DNA of 13,954 bases from JBCBJZ01 sp038522635 (GCA_038522635.1 JBCBJZ010000102.1:1-13954), one strand, 5' to 3'; shown: positions 1 to 6,758, counted from the stretch's first letter. Made by a program: numbers and translations. The notes: a model not told the origin generated them from the letters alone.

Positions 1-192
1 TATGTGGCGGGCGATTATTCGATCGCGGACATGGCGCTTTGGCCTTGGGTGGCACGTTTCGAATGGCAGCGTATCGACCTCAATGCGTTTGAGAACGTGA
101 AGCGCTGGTATGTCGATTTGGCGTCGAGACCGGCGGTGCAGCGCGGTTACGATGTGCCCGTGCCCCAGGATGGCATCCCGATGCCCGCCTAA
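1..192 (+). CDS. Glutathione S-transferase, C-terminal fragment (partial)
   Basis: The reading frame is open from the first base and ends with TAA at 190-192, so only the last 63 residues are in the window. The stretch YSIADMALWPW is the conserved C-terminal-domain motif of bacterial glutathione S-transferases, close to the nu-class/YfcG-YghU type, where the Asp caps the core helix of the all-alpha domain. The following part (RWYVDLASRPAVQRGY) also matches the usual end of such proteins. The N-terminal thioredoxin-like glutathione-binding domain lies outside the window, so the subclass cannot be fixed. The enzyme would be cytosolic and conjugate or reduce substrates with glutathione. The GTG at 4-6 is internal, not a start. 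An intergenic repeat begins about 18 bases after the stop. Confidence 0.85.
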   Translation, partial: YVAGDYSIADMALWPWVARFEWQRIDLNAFENVKRWYVDLASRPAVQRGYDVPVPQDGIPMPA

Positions 193-209
193 ACGGCAGC
201 AACGCTTCA

Positions 210-299
210 AGTCGGTTCGCTTCAGCGTGAAGTGGAACCAACTTTAAGCTTCTGTTTTGGTCTTCATCTTTCGCGTCAGGTGATCTCACCTGACGCGGA
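210..299 (+). repeat. Two-hairpin intergenic repeat, copy A
   Basis: This 90-base unit recurs at 9025-9115 in the same orientation. It has two hairpins. Hairpin 1 has GGTTC (214-218) facing GAACC (235-239) around CTTCA (220-224) facing TGAAG (228-232). Hairpin 2 is a perfect 12-bp inverted repeat: CGCGTCAGGTGA (272-283) with TCACCTGACGCG (286-297). Between them lies a T-rich linker shared with copy B (TGTTTTG, then TTCATCTTTCGC at 263-274, which runs into hairpin 2). Several differences between the copies are paired, which preserves the stems. It sits in the gap between two co-directional genes and could act as an mRNA-stabilising or terminating structure. I do not assign it to a named repeat family. 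Confidence 0.8.
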
Positions 300-395
300 T
301 GAACGCGAGAAGCCGGCGCTACCTCCTGCGTTTGTGGTCCGCTCGACGCGTGCAAAGTATCCGTGCGCGCGAACTTCAAGTCGTGGCGCGAATTC

Positions 396-426
396 TTGTA
401 CCGGCCAGCCAAAAAGGCGTTATAAG
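396..426 (+). promoter_or_regulatory. Candidate promoter for the DapA-family gene
   Basis: TTGTAC (396-401) is followed after 18 bases by TTATAA (420-425), resembling sigma-70 -35 and -10 boxes. It lies about 75 bases upstream of the aldolase start, in the part of the 193-498 gap not taken by the repeat. This is a pattern match only. The rest of that gap, about 300-395 and 430-485, is GC-rich and shows no gene I can support. Confidence 0.3.
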
Positions 427-498
427 TCGCGCCCCGTACAGTGGCGATGGGAGCCGGCGCCGGTGCGGCGGCGTGTGGGTCGGGCAAGAGGATGCACC

Positions 499-1425
499 AT
501 GCAGGATGAGGGCAATTTTTCCGGGGTGATCGCGCCGGTGCTAACGCCGTTCGGCGAGGACGGGGCGCCCGATGCGGACCGCTTCATTGAGCACGCGGAA
601 TGGTTGCTTGAAGATGGCTGCACAGGCCTGGCGCCGTTCGGCACCACGAGTGAAGCAACGTCGCTTGGGCTCGATGAGCGCTTTGAGCTGCTCGAAGAGC
701 TGGTCGACAGCGGCATTGATCCCACCAAGCTCATGCCCGGCACGGGCACATGCTCGTTGGCCGACACGATCGCGCTGACGCAGCATGCCGTCGAGCAGGA
801 CTGCGGTGGCGTACTGATGCTGCCGCCGTTCTATTACAAGAACCCCAGCGAAGATGGGCTGTTTGCCTATTTCTCCGAAGTGATCGATGCGGTCGCGGAC
901 GATCGGCTCAAGATCTATCTTTATCACATTCCCCCGCAGGCCAGCGTCGGCTTCCCTTTGTCGTTGATCAGCCGCCTTGTGGCCGAGTTCCCCGATACGG
1001 TGGTTGGCCTAAAGGACTCATCAGGCGACTGGGCAAACACGAAGGCGATCCTCGACGCTTTTCCCGATTTCGAGGTGTTCCCCGGATCGGAGCTGTTTTT
1101 GCTGGAAGGCCTGCGCCATGGCGCCAGCGGCTGCATCTCGGCGACGGCCAACGTGGCCGCCCGCGCGTTGCGCGACATTTACGATCAGCGCGATGACGCA
1201 GGCGTCGATGGTTTGCAGGAACGGGCGAGCGCGTTGCGCAAGGCCATTCAGACGTTCCCGATGGTGCCCGTCTTGAAAGCTGTGATCTCGCATTATCGCG
1301 ATGACCCGGGCTGGGCGCAGGTTCGCCCGCCGTTCGTGGGGCTGTCGCTCGATGAGCGGGAGAAGGCCGTTGCCACGCTCGAAGAGCAGCACGGCTTCCG
1401 CCTGCGGTTCGCCGAAGCGGCCTGA
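499..1425 (+). CDS. DapA/N-acetylneuraminate lyase family aldolase, substrate uncertain
   Basis: The 308-residue cytosolic TIM-barrel protein belongs to the class I aldolase family of dihydrodipicolinate synthase (DapA) and N-acetylneuraminate lyase. Visible features are GTTSE at 48-52 (family G-[ST]-T-[GS]-E), Tyr112/113 in PPFYYKNP, catalytic Tyr142 in YHIPP, the Schiff-base Lys172 in VVGLKDSSG, and the C-terminal-side SGCISATANV. ATG 499 is chosen because AGAGGA lies 7 bases upstream and the product then begins at the normal family N-terminus; the open frame extends upstream to 232 but that part is unlike any protein. By alignment from memory, the position of the DapA Arg138, which binds the aspartate-semialdehyde carboxylate (YNVPSR in E. 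coli), is Gln147 here. A true lysine-pathway DapA is therefore unlikely; a sugar-acid aldolase or dehydratase, or another pyruvate lyase, is more likely. Confidence 0.85.
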   Translation: MQDEGNFSGVIAPVLTPFGEDGAPDADRFIEHAEWLLEDGCTGLAPFGTTSEATSLGLDERFELLEELVDSGIDPTKLMPGTGTCSLADTIALTQHAVEQDCGGVLMLPPFYYKNPSEDGLFAYFSEVIDAVADDRLKIYLYHIPPQASVGFPLSLISRLVAEFPDTVVGLKDSSGDWANTKAILDAFPDFEVFPGSELFLLEGLRHGASGCISATANVAARALRDIYDQRDDAGVDGLQERASALRKAIQTFPMVPVLKAVISHYRDDPGWAQVRPPFVGLSLDEREKAVATLEEQHGFRLRFAEAA

Positions 1426-1455
1426 TCGTAGGTCCGCAGATCTCCAAAGAAGGGA

Positions 1456-1484
1456 AGCCCCCCGTCCGCTAAGGACGAGGGGCT
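1456..1484. terminator. Hairpin between convergent genes, likely bidirectional terminator
   Basis: AGCCCCCCGTCC (1456-1467) and GGACGAGGGGCT (1473-1484) form a 12-bp stem with one mismatch and a 5-base loop, 31 bases past the aldolase stop. The plus strand has no T-run after it. On the minus strand the stem is followed by a pyrimidine-rich stretch (TTCCCTTCTTT), so termination of the minus-strand gene is at least as likely. A smaller 6-bp hairpin (1527-1532 with 1541-1546) lies between it and the minus-strand gene. Confidence 0.6.
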
Positions 1485-1554
1485 GAGAGAGACGTTGGAG
1501 AGAAACTCAAACGACCGTGGGCTTGAAGGCGCCGGTCGCTGCGCCTGATTTCAG

Positions 1555-1752
1555 TTACTCGCCGTTTGACGGCAACGCGCCTGCGGGCTGCGAGACCTGG
1601 CCGACCGCAGCGGGAGAGAGCGCTTTGGCGGGGCCAGACTTAATCAACGACGCGATCAACAGGCCGCACGCAACCGCCAGGCAAACGTAGACCAAGACGC
1701 GGGCGACGCGCCAAGGCGTACCTGCTGTTTTCTTGGTGGCCTGAAGATCCAT
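1555..1752 (-). CDS. Small single-pass membrane protein, function unknown
   Basis: This 65-residue ORF begins with a charged cytosolic-type segment (about 1-16), followed by one hydrophobic helix (about 17-38, VARVLVYVCLAVACGLLIAS). A proline/alanine-rich polar tail (about 40-65) has low complexity and is probably periplasmic. The positive residues before the helix suit N-in topology; an uncleaved signal anchor is possible. I do not recognise a family. Support for a real gene is the membrane segment, the AT-rich promoter-like island upstream with a TATAAT box, and hairpins after the stop. The ribosome-binding site is weak (AGGTTG about 10 bases before ATG). It is the only gene between the aldolase and the thiamine-diphosphate enzyme, and is probably transcribed on its own. 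Confidence 0.6.
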   Translation of the reverse strand: MDLQATKKTAGTPWRVARVLVYVCLAVACGLLIASLIKSGPAKALSPAAVGQVSQPAGALPSNGE

Positions 1753-1941
1753 ACTTTCGCAACCTGCATTTGCTCATCGTTAGGATGACCAGAACGTAAC
1801 AGATAACCTGCCGTTAGTCATGCGTCGGTTGGAAACGTCATTAATGATGATGTCGCCACATTAATTTATTTGGCGATCAATACAACCTGCCTTCTACGCG
1901 CCCGTTCTGGATTATAGGCGTTAAAGGGAATCGTTAATCAA
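1753..1941 (-). promoter_or_regulatory. AT-rich intergenic island with candidate minus-strand promoter
   Basis: The island is clearly richer in A and T than its GC-rich neighbours. On the minus strand a perfect TATAAT (1916-1911) is preceded, 19 bases away, by TTGATT (1941-1936). Transcription would start near 1904 and leave a leader of about 150 bases before the small membrane protein. Within that leader is a perfect 7-bp inverted repeat, ATTAATG (1840-1846) and CATTAAT (1859-1865), whose left half lies in the palindrome CATTAATG. This could be an operator or an mRNA hairpin. The 19-base spacer is longer than optimal. Confidence 0.4.
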
Positions 1942-3591
1942 TTAAGAACCCGCGCGAATGTCGCTTAACGTTTGTCGCGGTGTGAGCGCTTCCGCATCGA
2001 TTTTCAATTCGATGACCGTGGGCACATCGGCAGCGAGCGCATCCTTGAACGCCGGCAGGAACGCCTGTGTGGTCTCCACAACCTCGCCACGCGCCCCGAA
2101 ACTGCGTGCGAACGCCGCGAAATCCGGGTTGAGCAGCGTCGTGCCTGCGATGCGTTCCGGGTAGTGCCGCTCCTGGTGCATGCGGATGGTGCCGTACATG
2201 CCGTTGTTGGCGATGATGATGACCATCGGCAGGTCATATTGCAGGGCGGTCGCAAGTTCCTGCGACGTCATCATGAAGCAGCCATCGCCCGCGAACGCGA
2301 CCACGGGACGCTCCGGGTTGGCGAGTTTGGCCGCGATCGCTGCCGGCAGCCCGTACCCCATCGAGCCACTCGTGGGCGAGAGCTGCGTGCGGTAGCCCTT
2401 GTAGCGGAAATAGCGGTGCACGAAGGCCGCGTAATTGCCGGCGCCGTTGGTGATGATCGCATCGTCGGGGAGGTGCTCGCTGACCTGCGCGATGACCGCT
2501 TCGAGGTTGCAGTTTCCCGGGGTTTTAATCGGTTCCCAGGTGTCACGGGCCGCTTGGGCCAGCGCGCTCGTGCGGGACGCCCAAGCCGGGGTCGATGCGG
2601 GTGCGGGCAGTGCGTTAAGGCGCCGGGCGAAGGCGGCCGCGGACGTCGGTATGGCAAGGTCGGCCCGGTAAACGCTGCCAAGTTCATCGCTGCTGGGATG
2701 TGCGTGCACCAGGAACGAGGCAGGGTTGGGGATGTCGATCAAGCCGTAGGCGCTGGTGGTCATCTCGCCCAGGCGGGCGCCGACGGTGATCAGCAGATCG
2801 GCTTGGCGGATGGCATCGGCGAGGTCGGTATGGATGCCGATACCGGCATGCCCGGCGTAGTTCGGGCGGCGGTTGTCGATGAAGTCCTGGCAGCGAAAGG
2901 CGGTTGCCACGGGCAGCGACCAGCGTTCGCTGAACGCTTGCACATCGCGTTGCACTTCGGGGCTCCAACCTGGACCGCCGATGATCATCAGCGGTCGCTC
3001 AGCTGCAGTGAGATGTTCATGCAGGGTGTCCATGGCCGCGTCGCTCGGTGCCGGCTCAGCGACGTTCGCGCGTTTGGCGTCACCTGCCTGCGCGTGCGCT
3101 GACAGCATGTCTTCAGGCAGGCCCAGGACAACCGGCCCCGGCCGCCCGCTCATCGCCGCGTGATAGGCATGCGACACGTACTCCGGGATGCGGCGCGTCT
3201 CTCGGATGACACCGACCCACTTCACGAAGGATGACAGCAGCCGCTTGGTCTCGATCGCCTGGAACGCCTCGCGATCTTCGTCGATGGCGCGCGGCAGCCC
3301 GGCGAACATGATCATCGGTGTTGAATCCTGCTGCGCCACATGCAGCCCGCTCATCGCGTTTGCGACGCCCGGCCCCCGGGTCACGAAGCAGACGCCAGGT
3401 TCGCCCGTCGCCTTACCCCAGGCTTCTGCCATCATCGCAGCGCCCCCCTCCTGGCGGCAGATCACGGTGCGGATGGAGGATCCGTGCAGCCCGTCGAGAG
3501 CTGCGAGGAAGCTCTCGCCCGGCACGGTGAAAATCGTCGACGTCCCCTGGGCTTCGAGTTGGTCGATCAGGATTTGTCCGCCATGGCGCAT
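1942..3591 (-). CDS. Thiamine-diphosphate enzyme, acetolactate synthase superfamily (large-subunit-like)
   Basis: The 549-residue protein has the three-domain layout of the acetolactate synthase/pyruvate oxidase superfamily. The N-terminal pyrimidine-binding domain (about 1-165) carries the catalytic Glu26 in FTVPGES. The central Rossmann-like domain (about 190-325) includes ITVGARLGEM. The C-terminal pyrophosphate-binding domain (about 365-530) has GDG (435-437) and the closing NN (462-463), with Asp436 and Asn463 as expected Mg ligands. ATG 3591 is chosen because GCGAGG lies about 9 bases upstream and homology begins there; the frame continues upstream to 3783 with unconvincing sequence. 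The segment after NN (GMYGTIRMHQERHYP) resembles generic TPP-binding proteins more than the IlvB motif, and no small regulatory subunit gene is adjacent. It probably decarboxylates or ligates a 2-oxo acid; the substrate is unknown. It is soluble and probably tetrameric. Confidence 0.85.
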   Translation of the reverse strand: MRHGGQILIDQLEAQGTSTIFTVPGESFLAALDGLHGSSIRTVICRQEGGAAMMAEAWGKATGEPGVCFVTRGPGVANAMSGLHVAQQDSTPMIMFAGLPRAIDEDREAFQAIETKRLLSSFVKWVGVIRETRRIPEYVSHAYHAAMSGRPGPVVLGLPEDMLSAHAQAGDAKRANVAEPAPSDAAMDTLHEHLTAAERPLMIIGGPGWSPEVQRDVQAFSERWSLPVATAFRCQDFIDNRRPNYAGHAGIGIHTDLADAIRQADLLITVGARLGEMTTSAYGLIDIPNPASFLVHAHPSSDELGSVYRADLAIPTSAAAFARRLNALPAPASTPAWASRTSALAQAARDTWEPIKTPGNCNLEAVIAQVSEHLPDDAIITNGAGNYAAFVHRYFRYKGYRTQLSPTSGSMGYGLPAAIAAKLANPERPVVAFAGDGCFMMTSQELATALQYDLPMVIIIANNGMYGTIRMHQERHYPERIAGTTLLNPDFAAFARSFGARGEVVETTQAFLPAFKDALAADVPTVIELKIDAEALTPRQTLSDIRAGS

Positions 3592-3902
3592 GGGATGCCT
3601 CGCTGGGTGATCACGCAAAACTGCGGGGTGGTGATGGATGGGCCCCGCCGGGGCGTGCGCCGGTTGGGACGTGGCGCGCACGTTCTTTGGAACATTCCAC
3701 AACGGAGCAGCCTTTGTGAACCACCTTGATCGTTGTGGCGCGAGGGGTGGCCAGGGCCGCGAAGGCGATGCGCGACGCTCCAAAGGCCGGCTGTGTCTCG
3801 GGACGCGTCGACGCCGATGTCAAGGCGATGGCGCTTCAGCTCTTGCCGCGCTACAGCGGGGACGACGGTTCGTAGGCGACGCGGCAACACAGGAGCGCGA
3901 CG
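3592..3902. other. Intergenic region between divergent genes, no gene seen
   Basis: This 311-base spacer separates the start of the minus-strand thiamine-diphosphate enzyme from that of the plus-strand cytochrome b and must hold promoters for both. No clear sigma-70 boxes stand out. Two small symmetries are visible: GCCCC-GCC-GGGGC in 3640-3660, and TGGAA-CA-TTCCA near 3690-3701, which could be an operator half-site pair. Open frames crossing it lack ribosome-binding sites and protein-like composition. Confidence 0.5.
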
Positions 3903-4673
3903 ATGACGGATGCAACAGGCCAAAGCGATGGCGGACCACCTGAGCCTGGCGCTGAGCCCAGGTCAACCGCACCGCGCGCGCATACGCCAGACGGTGCGAC
4001 CGTCAAGGCTTGGGACGTGCCAACGCGGTTATTCCATTGGCTGCTCGTCGCGCTCATCATAAACGCCTATCTGACGCGTTACTATTACGATGATATCGGG
4101 CTCTTCTGGCACATGGTGAACGGCTATGCGCTGCTCATCCTCATCGCCTTTCGCGTGCTGTGGGGGCTGTTTGGAACCTCCACCGCACAGTTTCGCTCCT
4201 TTATCTACAGCCCGGTCGCGATCGTGCGCTACGGCATCGATTTTATCACCCGCAAAACCCGCCTCTTTTTAGGGCATAACCCGCTCGGTGGTTTCGTCGT
4301 TGTGGTGATGTTGGGCCTGATCGCTTTGCAAGGTGTGACGGGTTTGTTCGCCGCAGATGACATCTTGACCGAGGCGCCGCTCGTCTCGACGGTTTCATCG
4401 CAAACAGCTGAGCAACTCGACTGGATCCACGAAAACGGCTTTGACTGGCTGCTTTACCTGATCGGCCTGCATATTTTTGCGAGCTTTGCCTATTTGGTTT
4501 GGAAACGGGAAAACCTGATCCTGCCCATGCTGACGGGGCGCAAGGAACCGCGGGCTTATGAAGATGAAGCGCAGGCCCGCGTGGCCTCACCCTGGCTGGC
4601 GCTCCTGCTGCTGGGCGTGGCCACCGCGCTTGTTTTGGGGCCGGTTTATCTGTTGAATGGCGCGCTTTTGTAG
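3903..4673 (+). CDS. Membrane cytochrome b (cytochrome b561/hydrogenase-type b subunit, CytB-like)
   Basis: The 256-residue integral membrane di-haem cytochrome b resembles the COG3658 CytB and Ni,Fe-hydrogenase b-subunit group. An unstructured Pro/Gly-rich N-terminus (1-33) precedes the family opening VKAWDVPTRLFHW. Hydrophobic helices lie near 43-58, 72-91, 128-149, 180-200 and 230-252. Histidines available as haem ligands are His45, His70, His176 and His190; HNPLGG at 125-130 and the ending LVWKRENLILPMLTGRK are characteristic of the family. ATG 3903 has AGGAG 7 bases upstream. The next gene on the same strand encodes a secreted cytochrome c, so this protein probably passes electrons between the quinone pool and that protein. 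The acidic loop 216-224 before the last helix is cytosolic or periplasmic depending on topology, which I did not resolve. Confidence 0.88.
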   Translation: MTDATGQSDGGPPEPGAEPRSTAPRAHTPDGATVKAWDVPTRLFHWLLVALIINAYLTRYYYDDIGLFWHMVNGYALLILIAFRVLWGLFGTSTAQFRSFIYSPVAIVRYGIDFITRKTRLFLGHNPLGGFVVVVMLGLIALQGVTGLFAADDILTEAPLVSTVSSQTAEQLDWIHENGFDWLLYLIGLHIFASFAYLVWKRENLILPMLTGRKEPRAYEDEAQARVASPWLALLLLGVATALVLGPVYLLNGALL

Positions 4674-4721
4674 AAAAAAGGTGGTTTTGTAAGATGGGAC
4701 GCAAGCGCGGCAAAGGAAAAT

Positions 4722-4802
4722 GAGCGGAAATCGCTCAGTCATCATCCAAGTATTAACCTCGTTTCTGACTTATAGGGCGTATAGGTCAACGCAAGGGTCA
4801 AC
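4722..4802 (+). promoter_or_regulatory. Short repeats and hairpin upstream of the cytochrome c gene
   Basis: The 131-base gap after the cytochrome b gene has GAGCG-GAAAT-CGCTC (4722-4736), a small hairpin without a T-run. Next are two pairs of direct repeats: TATAGG at 4771-4776 and 4780-4785, and GGTCAAC at 4784-4790 and 4796-4802, 12 bases apart. The last overlaps the ribosome-binding site AAGGG (4793-4797). TTATAG at 4770-4775 could be a -10 box. A site of transcriptional or translational control is possible but unproven. Confidence 0.25.
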
Positions 4803-4804
4803 CG

Positions 4805-6523
4805 ATGATGGCACGCGTTTTTATCCGTTCAGCGTCTTTTTCCGCAATGTCGATCGCGCTCGCCGTTTGCGCTGCATGGGCTTCACCGCTTGCTGCTCAA
4901 AATGGCGTGCCGCCGCGTCCCGCTGAACCGGCCGCCGCCGCAGCCTATGACGTGCTGGCAAAACACTGCGCGCGCTGCCACCAGTCGGGCAAACTGAAGC
5001 GCAAGCGGCCGGCGAAAGCCTTCGGTAACATTCTTGATCTCGCGGCCATCCAAAAGAACCCGCAGCTTGTACGCCCCGGCAACCCTGATGCTTCGGTGCT
5101 GTACACGATCGCGGTCAAAGGCGAGATGCCCTTCGACGTCTTCCAGGCGTTTAAGGGCGGCGCAGCGCCAACGGCCGATGAGTGGGCGGCCGTGCGCCGT
5201 TGGATCGAGAAGTCGGAACCGGGCGATGCAACCGCGCTGGGCCAAGCTTGCGCACAGCGTACGCCGCTCGACCTGAACGCCATAACCAAATTGATGGCCG
5301 CCCACGTCGAGGCGCAACCTCCAGCCCGCCGTGCCACTGTGCGCTTCATCACGTTGACGCATCTCCACAACGCTTGTGACAGCGCTGATCGGATGCAGGC
5401 CTACCGGCAGGCCGTCACGGAGGTGTTGCGCGGCTTTGCACCCACGCCCGAGGCGGCCGCGGGCATCGAAGCGATCGATCCAGCCGGCACGATCATCGCC
5501 TTTGACATGGAGCGGTTGGGATGGGGGGCAGAGCAGTGGCAGGCGCTTCTGGCGGCTTATCCCTATGGCGTTCTCCCCGATGATGCGGGTGCGCGCGCGC
5601 TGGCCAAGGCGACGGCCACGCCCTTGCCGTACCTGCGCGGCGACTGGCTCGCCCACGATGCCACGAAGAAAGCGGCGCTCAAGACGCTGCTGCGCGGCGC
5701 GCGTGATCCTCAGACACGTGCCCTACAGTCCGCCGGCAACCCGATCGTGACGCGGAACGGCGTCAACGTTGTGGAGGCCTTGGCGCGTCGCTACGCGGGT
5801 GATGTCGAGTTGCGGCTGGCGGCCGCTGAAGTGGGACTGACACCACGCACATTTCTTAACCGGCTTGACGCCGTTGATGGTGATGCTTCGGTCATCGCGC
5901 TGAAGCCGCGCTTCCAACAGGCGCTCGTGCCCCGCGCGCTGATGGAAGAACTGTTTGAATTGATCGCGTTGCAGGTCATGAAAGGCGAAGTCGCGGTGAT
6001 CGGCGGCGAGACGTTCATGCTAAGGCAGGCGGGGGGCGGACCAACCGCGCGCAGCTTCGATCTGACGCTCAGTGCCAACCGCGCTGCCTACCGTCGCGGC
6101 GACCTTGCGGTGTTCACCGTGCGCTCTTCGCGCGCGTGCCATCTGACGCTCATCAACATCGATACCGGCGGCCGCGGCACCGTCATCTATCCCAACGACT
6201 TCGCCCGCCGCTCCCTCATTAAAGCCGGCGAAACGCTGCAGGTGCCGGCCAAAGGCGCCCGCTACCGGTTCCGTCTGCGTGACGCGGGCACCGAGCGCAT
6301 CGTCGCGGTTTGTAACGTGGATACGCCTTCGGCCGACGGGATCACCCACGACTTCGAGAAGCAACGCTTCACAGACCTGGGCAATTACGCGCGCTTTTTG
6401 GACCGCGCGATCGCCGCGGATGTGACGGGGCGCCGCAGTGCAAAGGAACGCGGACGACGGGGCCGCGCACCGCGTCCTCCTGAGCTGCAGGCGCGCACCG
6501 CGATCATGCTGCCCGTGGAATAA
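4805..6523 (+). CDS. Secreted mono-haem cytochrome c with C-terminal DUF4384 domain
   Basis: The 572-residue exported protein has a signal peptide at about 1-31 (cleavage likely after LAA, before QNG). The haem-c motif CARCH is at 55-59 with Met108 (GEMPF) as probable sixth ligand, in a domain running to about 135 that resembles the planctomycete-type cytochrome c fold. A middle region (about 155-300, with RFITLTHLHNACDSADRMQAYR, YPYGV and LRGDW) resembles, from memory, a region next to cytochrome domains in larger secreted proteins. Region 300-405 has no recognised family. Region 418-505 (SANRAAYRRGDLAVFTVRSS, LTLINIDTGGRGTVIYPN) is a DUF4384-like beta domain. The tail 541-557 is Arg-rich. 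ATG 4805 has AAGGG 7 bases upstream; ATG 4808 is an alternative. Only one CxxCH is present. The cytochrome b just upstream is the likely redox partner. Confidence 0.8.
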   Translation: MMARVFIRSASFSAMSIALAVCAAWASPLAAQNGVPPRPAEPAAAAAYDVLAKHCARCHQSGKLKRKRPAKAFGNILDLAAIQKNPQLVRPGNPDASVLYTIAVKGEMPFDVFQAFKGGAAPTADEWAAVRRWIEKSEPGDATALGQACAQRTPLDLNAITKLMAAHVEAQPPARRATVRFITLTHLHNACDSADRMQAYRQAVTEVLRGFAPTPEAAAGIEAIDPAGTIIAFDMERLGWGAEQWQALLAAYPYGVLPDDAGARALAKATATPLPYLRGDWLAHDATKKAALKTLLRGARDPQTRALQSAGNPIVTRNGVNVVEALARRYAGDVELRLAAAEVGLTPRTFLNRLDAVDGDASVIALKPRFQQALVPRALMEELFELIALQVMKGEVAVIGGETFMLRQAGGGPTARSFDLTLSANRAAYRRGDLAVFTVRSSRACHLTLINIDTGGRGTVIYPNDFARRSLIKAGETLQVPAKGARYRFRLRDAGTERIVAVCNVDTPSADGITHDFEKQRFTDLGNYARFLDRAIAADVTGRRSAKERGRRGRAPRPPELQARTAIMLPVE

Positions 6524-6615
6524 GTCACGTCGCTGCTCGCCCCGGTCAGCCCGCCCGTCATCGTGCTGTCACAACACGCATGCTAGCGCCGACGAAAGGC
6601 TGACCACAGCAGGCT

Positions 6616-6644
6616 TTGACACGCCGTGACCGAGCCCCTATGTG
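6616..6644 (+). promoter_or_regulatory. Candidate sigma-70 promoter for the decarboxylase operon
   Basis: A perfect TTGACA (6616-6621) is followed after exactly 17 bases by TATGTG (6639-6644), a weak -10 box. Transcription would begin near 6651, giving a leader of about 107 bases before the decarboxylase start. The stretch from the preceding stop (6523) to 6615 shows no gene or strong terminator. Confidence 0.45.
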
Positions 6645-6650
6645 ACCAGT

Positions 6651-6758
6651 CTGCACACATGATTGCGTGTTGACGGGCTTGCGCTTTACGGGGAGCCGCA
6701 GCGCTTCCCTTTCTTTCTTGAGAACGCTGCGCCCTCAACGCCTCGGAGGTCCTATGCG
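6651..6758 (+). ncRNA. Structured 5' leader of the decarboxylase operon, possible speF-type element
   Basis: The leader can fold into two nested helices. P1 is GTTGA (6669-6673) plus GGG (6675-6677), paired with CCC (6732-6734) plus TCAAC (6735-6739), with C6674 bulged; two further pairs (6667-6668 with 6740-6741) extend it. P2 is a perfect CGCAGCG (6697-6703) with CGCTGCG (6725-6731), extended by TTC (6705-6707) with GAA (6722-6724) across a bulged C6704, and closed by a pyrimidine-rich loop. The 3' strand of P1 ends three bases before the ribosome-binding site CGGAGGT (6744-6750). Rfam has an alphaproteobacterial element named speF upstream of ornithine decarboxylase genes; I infer this may be a member but cannot confirm a consensus match. 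A role in polyamine-dependent control is inference. Confidence 0.5.

Noticed and set aside
232..498. N-terminal extension of the aldolase ORF back to 232
   Set aside because: It runs through copy A of the repeat, has no family similarity and no ribosome-binding site. ATG 499 has AGAGGA at good spacing.
1934..1945. TTAA-rich site resembling a CtrA box
   Set aside because: The TTAA half-sites are 4 or 9 bases apart, not the 7 required.
1972..3102. 376-codon plus-strand ORF opposite the thiamine-diphosphate enzyme
   Set aside because: It is an antisense shadow in a GC-rich gene; the minus-strand frame has all the superfamily motifs.
3592..3783. Upstream extension of the thiamine-diphosphate enzyme
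   Set aside because: The added 64 residues are Pro/His/Arg-rich and unlike the superfamily N-terminus; ATG 3591 has a good SD and starts at the conserved domain.
6659..6673. Four-residue upstream ORF (MIAC) in the decarboxylase leader
   Set aside because: No ribosome-binding site upstream, and the bases are better explained as part of helix P1.
6663..6758. TTG start giving a 439-residue decarboxylase
   Set aside because: It has no SD and would translate through the two leader helices; the family N-terminus fits ATG 6759 with CGGAGGT.
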